From NCBI RefSeq assembly GCF_028858725.1, contig NC_084765.1, forward strand, positions 10,557,501-10,621,500: a DNA stretch of 64,000 bases, in the 5' to 3' direction. This document shows positions 51,560 through 60,985 of this stretch, one piece after another. This DNA is from Colius striatus (Eukaryota > Chordata > Aves > Coliiformes > Coliidae). The notes below the pieces were generated by a model. That model ran no database searches, was not told the origin of the DNA, and saw nothing but the letters and a program-made list of their open reading frames with translations. Position 1 is the stretch's first letter; every line of letters begins with the position of its first letter. The translations under genes were made by a program, and so were the position numbers.

Positions 51560-54500
51560 ATTCTTCGTTGTCAAGCCGCCAAAGTGGAGAGTGCGATTGC
51601 AGAAGGGGGTGCTTCTCGTTTCAGGTACTACTGCTCTGGGTGCTGGGGGTTTCTTTAATCAATGCTTGGCAGTAGCAACTATCCTTTGAGGGGAATTGAA
51701 ATTGGTCTTATGTTTATACCAAAACTAATGCGTAACTGAAAGCTTTGTATTTTGAACTTACACAATGTTACATGGTTGTTTTTAACAGTGCTTCTTCAGG
51801 CGGAGGAGGTGGTAGGGGTGCACCTCAGCACTATCCCAAGACTGCCATCAACAGGTATGTCATCTTTCTGAACCTTTAAAGTTATGCCAAAGAGCATGTT
51901 TGTTGGTAAATACCAAGTTCAAAAGAGAGTATCTTCAAAGTTGTACAAGGAGCTCCACCAGCCTTTGTCAAGAAAAGTATATAACGAGAGTCATGGGTGA
52001 TAGGAGTTGGACAGACCTTTTAATACATGTCACTTAAAGTTGAGAGGGTTTTTCTTGGGTGTCCTTTTTTTGGTGGTAGTTACCAATGTTGAGTGAATAC
52101 TTTGCAACAGGTACTGCAATGTCAATGGGGCTAAGTGCGTGGTCTTAGAAAGATAGTAACAGATTTAGCCAAAGTGAGGTGGTTCTGAAACTTCAAAGGG
52201 TTAGTTTTGGAAACTGGTTGTTTCAATGAGCATATTTTTTTAACATTTTCCAGCGAGTTCCTGGGGAAAACCCCAGGGCAAAACGCTCAGAAATGGATTC
52301 CTTCACGAAGCACTAGACGAGATGACGACTCCGCAAATGACAAAGAACGACATGATGCAATCTTCAGGAAAGTAAGAGGGTAAGTTCTTCCTTACTGTTT
52401 TCTTCAGCAAAATGTATCCCTAATAAAGGGGCTGGAGGAATAGAAGATGTGGCTCTGGAGTTCAGGGGGTTGTGAGTGGCCTCTTTTGGAGAGAAGGAGG
52501 CAGAAACTGATAGCCCAGGAGCAGCAAATACTTTTAAGTAATTCTTGTGAGAGGATTAGTATTTTCAGTGATGCTTCACATTCTGAACATCTTCCAAAGA
52601 AATAATTGAATAGGAAATTTGCTGTAAGATGCTTGTGGTACCTATTATCTGTATTTTTGTTTCTTTTTAGCATACTCAATAAGCTTACTCCTGAAAAGTT
52701 TGACAAGCTATGCCTTGAGCTCCTCAATGTGGGTGTAGAATCTAAGCTCATCCTAAAAGGGGTCATACTGCTGGTAAGCTGACTATGTTTCTTTTAACTA
52801 GTTTCCTTGTGCGTTAAAGAGGTGGTCTTGTTTTAATGTGATGCAGAAGTAACATGGCTATGGGCTATTTGATAATCCAGACATAAATATCATCCCTGTT
52901 CTTTGTGCAAAAAGGACACAGTGGGGAAGAAGCAAGCTTGAGAATTGGTAAATGTGGTAGAGGATTTTGTTTGGTTGGTTTTTTTTTTTTAGAGTCTTGA
53001 TGTAAGTTAGCACTCGCACTTCCTTGCCTTCGTTTTCCTGATGAGCAGACCTAATGGTTTTGGAAGAGCTACCACAAGTGACCTTGGCACACTGATTCAG
53101 CTATCATTTCGTTTAATCTGAGGTCAGATTGATGCTAACTTCAGTGTTCAGAGGATAAACTTTGTCCCATTTATTGCCTAAGGAGTATAGAAGCTCTTTA
53201 GTGGCGTAAAGCAGCTTTTTTCCTTTGTTCAGCAATGAGACTGGTGTTTAAAACAAAATCCATTATTTTTGCTTGTTTGAAGTAGCAAAAAAATAGTCTA
53301 GGTCATAGAGGGATAATCTGTTTTGTGTCTTGCAACTCAGGTTGTTAGTTAAGTTTGCACCTTACCACATGCTACATTACCTAAATGTGTTTAGATCGTA
53401 GACAAAGCCCTTGAAGAGCCCAAGTATAGCTCACTGTATGCTCAACTATGTCTGCGACTGGCAGAAGATGCACCCAACTTTGATGGCCCATCAGCAGAGA
53501 GTCATCCAGGACAGAAGCAAAGCACAGTGAGTATACCTGTGTCTGTAATGATCCATTTTGCTAGCATGTGTAGTTGTATTGATGAGCTTGACTGTTGTCT
53601 TTGTTCTTTTTGCTTAGACATTCAGACGCCTCCTAATATCTAAACTTCAAGATGAATTTGAAAACCGAACCAGAAATGTTGATAGTAAGTGTAAAGTCAC
53701 TTTAATATAGTATTTACTTATATTCTGTTTCTACAGCTGTTAAACAAACAAACTTCTTTGTTTTCCAGTCTATGATAAGCATGATGGTCCCCTCCTTCCT
53801 GAGGAGGAGGAACAGAGAGCCATTGCCAAGATCAAGATGCTGGGGAACATCAAATTCATTGGAGAACTTGGCAAGCTTGATCTTATTCATGAATCTATCC
53901 TTCATAAGTGCATCAAAACAGTGAGTATTGAGATGGGGTGATGACTAAGAGCAGAACTAGCAGTTTGTAAACTTAAAAAAAAAATGTACATGTTAAGGCC
54001 ACCTTGGAAATCTTGGGAAAATACTGAAAAATATGTCCTGTTAATAGCCTACCTCCCACTGTTAGAAATACAGTCTTTTGATGTGATCTGAAAGTAAAAT
54101 TAGCTTTGTTCAAAGCTGTAGGAATTGTCTCCAAGTGAAGATGTAGTTTGGCACAGAGGGAGGTACTGCAGGTACTTCCAAGTACTAAGTGGTTCAATTG
54201 GCAGTTTTTAAACTAGTGTGAGTCACTCTGTCTTCGGGACAAGATTAAAAACCTCTGTGTGTGCCTGTGTACAGGCTTGTCACTATAAATTGTCACAGGT
54301 TGAAATACATAATTCCCTTTCAATATTTCAGCTTTTGGAAAAGAAGAAGAGAGTCCAACTCAAAGATATGGGGGAGGATTTGGAGTGCCTCTGTCAGATA
54401 ATGAGGACAGTGGGACCTAGATTAGACCATGCAAAAGCCAAGGTATGTGTCTATTTACTGCACTGCTAAACTAGTTAAATTCTATGTCTGAGATGTTGAT

Positions 54501-57500
54501 TGCAAAACTGGGGTCTGAGTTTTGGAGAGCAAGAGTGCCAACTATTGCTCCTGCATCAAATCCCTTGATAGCAAAAGGAGCTGACATTCAAAATGGGTTT
54601 AAACATCTTTCCAGAAGGGAGTTAGGGTCATTGGGAAGCCCTAAAGGGAGAGTGGTCTTCAAGTGCTGCTTGAAAAGATGTTTAAGGGAACTCTCTGCTG
54701 GACACAATTAGGTGATCTGACATGCGTTTTGGTCCTTGTCATTCAAGTTGGTGTCATAGTGATGAGGATTTTGCTAGCAGGTTTTTTATCTTTGGCTCAG
54801 ATGAGATGTCTTTATGCATTAGCTTTCCTTAAGCTCTGCTGACACCAAGGAGATTGAGGTGGCAGGAAAGGGTAGTCTGAGTAGTTCAGCTTGGGTGTCG
54901 TACATGTAGTCACCTTTTCTGAAAATACTCAAGCCACTGATGGAATTGCCCCTCACTTGTAACATCTCTTTTGTTCCCCAGTCCTTAATGGATCAGTACT
55001 TTGCCCGTATGCGCTCCTTGATGTCAAGTAAGGAATTGCCAGCAAGGATTCGTTTCCTGCTGCAGGTATGGTGATAAATAGCTTACTGCTTTCTTTTCTT
55101 ACAAAGCTGTCTTGAATCCTTTCCTAATAACTCAATATGTTCCAAGGATACTGTGGAGTTGAGAGAACACAACTGGGTTCCTCGCAAAGCTTTTCTTGAC
55201 AATGGACCAAAGACTATCAATCAAATCCGTCAAGATGCAGTAAAAGTAAGTGTTGAGTGCAAAGGTTTGTGTTGCAAAACTTGGGCTGTTCACTTAGGAG
55301 TTGCTTTTAAAGCAGAGTGGGACAGTAAGGGCTTATGGGTAAAAAACAGTTGGACATCTGTAGTTCAGGGCTTAAAAACTTGGCTTTCTCCAGGGCTGTT
55401 CATCAAAATTGACCAGATTGTTAATTCTTGTTTTAAAGGATTTGGGAGTTTTTATTCCTGCTCCTATGTCTCAAACGATGAGAAGCGACTTCTTTCTGGA
55501 GGGACCCTTTATGCCACCCAGGATGAAACTTGACAGGGACCCACTTGGAGGGCTTGCTGATATGTTTGGACAAATGCCAGGTATGCTGAGACTACAAGGC
55601 TGATGTTATGACTGCAGCTGTACTGTACTGATCGAGAATTAAGTTTTTCTTCTTAATAATACAGGTAGCGGAATTGGTACTGGTCCAGGGGTTATTCAGG
55701 ATAGATTTTCACCCACCATGGGACGCCATCGTTCAAACCAACTTTTCAATGGCCATGGGGGTCACCTCATGCCTCCTGCTCAACCCCAGTTTGGAGAACT
55801 AGGCAAACCTTTTCTGAAAAGTCAGGTAAGAAAGATGATGTTTACAAGGTGCCTTCAGCTTGTTTAGAAGCTCCTCTGCAGATGCGTATGTTATGGATTA
55901 TAGTCTGCTTATGTTCCTCAGATTTGATTCTGATAATGACTGATGCTCAGCTGATACAAAAATTCTAAACCACTTTCTAAATTGTGAAAGAGATGCAAGG
56001 AATACACTTTTTTTTAACTACAAGAAAAGGTGCATGTGGCTTTTGGTGGGTCAGAATGGTGTGGTTTTTATTTAAGATAGCCCTGTTTTTAGGGATAGGT
56101 GCTACTCTCCCACCACCCCTGCTCCTTCTTTCTCCCTTCCTGGCAAATAGAATCTTTGTTCTTCTGGTCCCTCTGGTACTACTTACCATATGATGTACGC
56201 CACTCCATCATCTGCACTTCTTTCTCTATATCTCCCTTTCTGAAATAGGGGCAAAGCCACCTCTACCATAACCAGAATCAGGGACTCTTATCCCAGCAAC
56301 AAGGACAGTCGAAGGATATGCCACCCCGGTTTTCTAAGAAAGGACAGCTTAATGCAGATGAGGTACATGACATGCCTACATTACTTAAAGCCTTTCTAAA
56401 TATTGCCCAATGATTATAGCAAGACGCGTTATTATGAGGACTAATGCTGGAACTCTTTCTCCTCCTTCTTTGTCCCTTCCTCTTTTACCTTCCCCCCCTC
56501 ACTTTCCTTAGGGTATCCAGCGTCCTATGAGCAAGACTGAGATATGAGGGCAATTTCTTGGGGTGACTTTCTTCCCCCACACCTCCCCAAGAGCACTACT
56601 CTGACATCAGTTCCCATGCATCACATTGATAACAATACATTTAATGAAAACTTGAGAAAATCCTCAACTTTAGAAACCCTGAAGTGCTGGACCAGACTAC
56701 TTTTTTTTTTTTTATTTTTAGAACTGGGTGATAGGCAAAATGTCCAAAGTGCTTTGTTACTTTGAGCGTTAACCAGACGTGTATCCTGATTTCTGAGCAA
56801 TTGGTAGTTTTGTCTTGGCTGTAAAACACATCAGCAAACACACTAAAGTATCTTCTTGGGTCTCTAACATACCGCATCTAAAAAGAGTGATTCCAGATCT
56901 TTATAGCTGTGGAACTAAACATCAATAACTTGCAGCAGGTTGTGATTCACCAAGTCATGCTTTTGGGGGGAAATTCAGCACCTGCGCTGAATCTATTTGA
57001 GTATTAACATAGTAGAAGTGGCTAAGTCGTGCTTCAGTGGGATCAGCTGGTGTGAGTCCATGGCTGTTGTGTTCTTGGTCAGAATGCTTGAAAGAGTTTG
57101 AGTTTTTTCTGACTTGTCTGTTTACAGATTAGCCTGAGACCTGCTCAGTGTTTTCCAATGAATAAAAACCAAGTGCCAAAGCTTCAGCCCCAGATAACTA
57201 TGATTCCTCCCAGTGCTCAACCACCACGCACTCAGACACCACCTTTGGGACAGGTAAATAAAAAAGTGACTGTTGTTGGCTATACTCAGTTTCTTAATGC
57301 ATGTAAACTTAGGCTAGCTTCTTATATGGGAAGGGAGAGAGAAATCTGTCACTGTACAGAGCAGTATACACAAAAAGGATGTTTGAGAGCCTCATGTGGT
57401 TTGTATCTGCTTTTCTTCATACTTCTATCTTCTTATACATCCATTTGTATAATGGTTATGTACAACAAAGACATTCTGGCATCTCTTTCAGCCTCCTCAA

Positions 57501-60223
57501 CTTGGTCTTAAAACAAATCCACCACTTATACAAGAAAAGCCTGCAAAGACCACCAAGAAGCCACCTCCTTCTAAAGAAGAGCTACTTAAACAAACTGTAA
57601 GTTCAGTGTGTAATAGTGATTCTCGAAGCCTTGTATATGCTCTGTAAAAATGAATGCTGGGTTTAACTGTGTGCCTTTTTCTCTAGGAAGCTGTTGTGAC
57701 TGAGTATCTGAATAATGGAAATGCTAATGATGCTGTCAATACTGTGAGAGAAATGAGAGCTCCAAAACACTTCATTCCTGAGATGCTGAGCAAAGTAATC
57801 ATTCAGTCCCTAGATAGGTCAGATGAAGACAAAGAGAAAGCAAGTACTTTGATCAGTTTGCTCAAGCAGGAGGGAATAGCCACAAGCGACAACTTCATGC
57901 AGGTACTGGAGTTCAGTTTGGCTCACAGATCTTGTTACTTGGCTGTCCACATTAAGCTTGTAAAGGCAGGGTGCGAACTTTTAAGGTCTATTGATCTGAG
58001 GAGGGAAAGTGATGTATGAACCTGTGAGGGGGGCGTAAGACAAATCTAGGTACGAGATTTCAGGAACTAGAAATGGTGGGAACCTCTTGGCAAGCGATTC
58101 AGTGCTGAAAAGAAATGTGAGGCTTGCATGTAGCAGGAGTGCTACTGTGCACGAGAACAGAATCGCTGCAGAATTGCAACTTGTGTGTGTTTACTGTTCC
58201 ATAGGCATTCCTGAATGTATTGGACCAGTGCCCCAAACTGGAGGTGGACATCCCATTGGTGAAATCCTACTTAGCACAGTTTGCAGCCCGTGCCATTATT
58301 TCAGAACTGGTGAGCATTTCCGAGCTGGCTCAACCACTGGAAAGTGGCACCCATTTCCCTCTCTTCCTGCTTTGCCTTCAGCAGTTAGCTAAGTTACAAG
58401 ATCGTGAATGGCTAACAGAATTGTTCCAACAAAGCAAAGTGAATATGCAGAAAATGTTACCAGGTAAGAGTTCCCACATAGTTCTTGTGACACCTCACGT
58501 TAGTGTGTACAAGATGTTTTTCTCCTTAAGCTTATTTTGGTGCAATCAGCTGCCATGACTGTTGGGAATGGTGTTCCTTAAGAGGTTCTCAGATGCATGT
58601 GCCGTTGATGGGATGTTTTGATGGGCACCAGCACTTCAATATGTTCTTCCTTCTTCCCTTGACAGAAATCGACCAGAACAAGGACCGCATGCTGGAGATC
58701 TTGGAAGGGAAGGGGCTTAGCTTCTTGTTCCCGCTTCTGAAACTGGAGAAGGAACTGCTAAAGCAAATCAAATCAGATCCATCCCCTCAAGCCATCTACA
58801 AGTGGATTAAAGATAACATTTCACCCAAACTTCATGTAGATAAGGGATTTGTGAATATATTGATGACCAGGTAAGATGCTGTAGCTTAGGCACACATTTT
58901 GTTAACCTACCAGTAAGACACTAACTCTGAAGGCTGGTGTGTAGCTCTGCAGGAAAAGGTGTTAGTTAACACGGGCAGATAAACTGTTCTGAGTGAGCCT
59001 CTCCTGTATTAAGCACACAAAGTCTTTGAGAAGGAAAGCAAGCCTTGAGGCTCTTGTCGTTGTGTTGTTTTTGCTTGGGAAGAAGTCTGGACCTTTGTGT
59101 TCTCCAGAATGTTTTGGAGCCGTAAGAGAAGCAAAACTAGAATTCTGTGGTGTAGTCAGCCACAGAGCTATTCACTGTGAATGGACCTAACTGCTGATCC
59201 AAGCAGGAGGATATTCTTAGTAGTAGCAAGCTGAACTTGGAGTATTTCTCTTCTTTAGAGCAGCTACACTTTGTATTTTATCTTGGCTTACAGAACCTTT
59301 TTTGTCCAGTTTCTTGCAGTATATTTCTAGTGAAGTAAATCCACCTAGTGATGAATCGGATTCTTCATCTGCTCCATCTAAAGAGCAGCTAGAGCAGGAA
59401 AAGCAGCTGCTTCTTTCCTTCAAGCCAGTAATGCAAAAGTTCCTCCATGACCATGTTGATCTGCAAGTGAGTGCTTTATATGCACTCCAGGTGCACTGCT
59501 ACAACAATAACTTTCCAAAAGGTACGTGCATGGGGCTCCTGCCCAAAATGGAACTTGACTGTGTATGGCTTTCAGGCTTGTTGCTATTTCTTACAGGCAG
59601 ATAAGCTGTTTAGAAGGTTGTAAAAATGACAGAGTTTAAATCTGTTTCCACAGGCATGTTACTGCGCTTCTTTGTTCATTTTTATGACATGGAGATCATT
59701 GAAGAAGAAGCCTTCTTGGCGTGGAAAGAAGATATTACTCAAGAGTTTCCAGGGAAAGGCAAAGCTTTATTCCAGGTAAAGTTGTTAGCATAAGAATAGA
59801 TTTGTGTGTTGGAGAAGCCTTTTGAAGTGGCATTTAAGACATGGTAGATAAACTTTGTTATGGAGTATTTCACTAGGAAGGAGTGAGACAAGATAAACTA
59901 TAAACGTGACTCGTGTGAACCGGCCTTATCGGGGGTTGGAGTAGATGATCTGTGGAGGTCTCTTCCAGCCCTTACCATTCTATGAAATATTTTTTTTTCT
60001 GTAATGGAGACCTACATTTAGTGCCAAGTGTGGTTGAAAGGTTTTGGCTTATTCAAAGGAGTTGGAGTTAAAACCTGTGTTCTGCAGGAGTATGTAGTGA
60101 GGAGATAAATCCCGCTCCCTTAAAGCCCCCTTTTAAACCACTTTTGTGTAACTGCAGGTAAACCAGTGGCTCACCTGGCTGGAAACCGCTGAAGAGGAAG
60201 AATCTGAAGAAGAAGCTGACTAA
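51560..60223 (+). CDS. EIF4G2: Eukaryotic translation initiation factor 4 gamma 2 (DAP5/p97/NAT1)
   Basis: EIF4G2 is an eIF4G-like cytoplasmic scaffold that binds eIF4A and eIF3 but lacks the eIF4E- and PABP-binding N-terminus, so it supports alternative translation initiation. Coding begins at GTG 51,584-51,586. Coding exons are 51584-51624, 51789-51854, 52254-52379, 52671-52773, 53395-53526, 53618-53684, 53769-53920, 54332-54442, 54982-55065, 55147-55245, 55439-55580, 55665-55825, 56249-56362, 57128-57253, 57492-57596, 57687-57902, 58205-58463, 58666-58870, 59310-59521, 59654-59775 and 60158-60223. All introns are GT-AG and phases fit throughout, giving 2,709 bases or 902 residues (human about 907). 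Domains: MIF4G about 74-306 (FRKVRGILNKLTPEKFDKL), a Pro/Gln-rich linker, MA3 about 539-662, and the C-terminal W2/eIF5C domain about 715-899 ending in an acidic EEEESEEEAD tail. Residues 429-466 form a 38-codon exon matching the one skipped in a human isoform. DESD (784-787) corresponds to the human DETD caspase site. The first internal Met is near residue 198, so an ATG start would destroy MIF4G. Identification is from recalled family sequence and is very secure. Confidence 0.98.
51575..51590 (+). promoter_or_regulatory. EIF4G2: GTG translation start in strong Kozak context
   Basis: The start is the GTG at 51,584-51,586 in GCCGCCAAAGTGG, with A at -3 and G at +4, both optimal. The frame upstream is open back to a TAG at 49,758 in exon 1 (21 codons after splicing) and contains no ATG. 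The downstream frame begins VESAIAEGGASRF, as in the mammalian protein, which is known to use GUG exclusively. Confidence 0.95.
56249..56362 (+). other. EIF4G2: Likely cassette exon of EIF4G2 (38 codons)
   Basis: This 114-base exon begins and ends in phase 0, so skipping it leaves the frame intact. It encodes a Gln-rich part of the linker between MIF4G and MA3 (residues 429-466). The human gene has a described isoform lacking 38 residues at the equivalent place. Skipping in this species is inferred. Confidence 0.7.
56403..56553 (+). ncRNA. SNORD97: Box C/D snoRNA SNORD97 (U97)
   Basis: The RNA lies within the intron 56,363-57,127 of EIF4G2, the same host gene as in human. A terminal stem TTGCCC (56,403-56,408) pairs with GGGCAA (56,548-56,553). 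The C box is ATGATTA (56,410-56,416, one mismatch to RUGAUGA). The D box is ATGA (56,544-56,547), adjacent to the stem. An internal stem pairs GGAC...GCTGGA (56,438-56,453) with TCCAGC-GTCC (56,515-56,524), closing a long pyrimidine-rich loop, as in my memory of human U97. It would be released from the excised intron and bound by fibrillarin, NOP56, NOP58 and SNU13. Human SNORD97 guides 2'-O-methylation of the wobble C34 of elongator tRNA-Met with SCARNA97. That guide region looks two bases shorter here (see findings). A canonical CTGA at 56,537-56,540 could serve as an alternative D box. Confidence 0.92.
59928..59987 (+). mobile_element. CR1 3'-tail remnant in the last EIF4G2 intron
   Basis: GGGGTTGGAGTAGATGATCT and GAGGTCTCTTCCAGCCC with a single ATTCTATGA unit form a sense CR1 terminus of about 60 bases. 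It sits in the intron between coding exons ending 59,775 and starting 60,158, away from both splice sites. Confidence 0.92.
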
Positions 60224-60396
60224 AGAACCAGCCAAAGCCTTAAATTGTGCAAACATACTGTTGCTATGATGTAACTGCATTTGACCTAACCACTGCGAAA
60301 ATTCATTCCGCTGTAATGTTTCACAATATTTAATGCAGAAGATGTCACTAGGATATCCTCTGCAAAAGGGTTTTGTAGTATGTCTTAATAGTCTAC

Positions 60397-60402
60397 AATA
60401 AA
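60397..60402 (+). terminator. EIF4G2: Proximal poly(A) signal AATAAA
   Basis: This canonical hexamer lies 174 bases after the stop codon. Use would give a short 3' UTR of about 200 bases. Downstream T-rich sequence (TTTTAGAGTATCTTTAATG) is compatible with cleavage. Confidence 0.7.
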
Positions 60403-60960
60403 AATATTTTAGAGTATCTTTAATGTTTAGGTAACAGTGTATTAGCGGCATGCAATAATTACATCATAAGTTCTCGAGCAGAAGCAGTCTGTTGCAAGGG
60501 TCTTCTTTGCTGCCAGTTATCATAGGCTGTTTTTAAGTTAGAAAACTGAATAGCAACACTGAATACTGTAGAAATGCACTTTGCTCAGTGTAATACTTGA
60601 GTTGTTGCAATATTTGATTATCCCATTTGGTTGTTACAGAGAATCCTTAACTGTAATCGATGGTTGTTGCCGTAATAGTATATTGCCTGTATTTCTACCT
60701 CTAGTCATGGGCTTTATGTGCTAGGTTTTAATATCCTTGAGCCTGGGCAAGTGCACAAGTCTTTCTAAAAGAACCGGTTTACTTGCACAAACAGATCAGC
60801 TGAAGAGATGGTTTAATGCCCTTTGGAAGAGGTTTTTGTGGGTGTGAAACATGGCATGGTGAGAAATTTGAATTGGTCCCTCTATTATAGTACTGAAATT
60901 AAGTCTACTTAAATTTATCAAGACATGTTCATGCCCTGGTTTTATATACTTGTATCTATC

Positions 60961-60966
60961 AATAAA
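60961..60966 (+). terminator. EIF4G2: Distal poly(A) signal AATAAA
   Basis: This canonical hexamer is followed by a G/T-rich element (TTGTGATACTTGACTTGTTT). Use gives a 3' UTR of about 760 bases. Confidence 0.85.
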
Positions 60967-60985
60967 CATTGTGATACTTGACTTG

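Larger units (their letters stand above)
60224..60985 (+). other. EIF4G2: EIF4G2 3' untranslated region
   Basis: The 3' UTR follows the TAA stop at 60,221-60,223. It ends at one of two poly(A) sites. The distal form includes AATAAACATTGTGATACTTG at 60,961-60,980, which matches my memory of the mammalian 3' end and is probably the main site. The exact cleavage position is inferred. Confidence 0.85.

Noticed and set aside
56513..56560. Possible poison exon after a strong polypyrimidine tract and TTAG
   Set aside because: The tract and following bases are internal to SNORD97, whose terminal stem and internal stem explain the sequence better. Kept only as a possible splice decoy.
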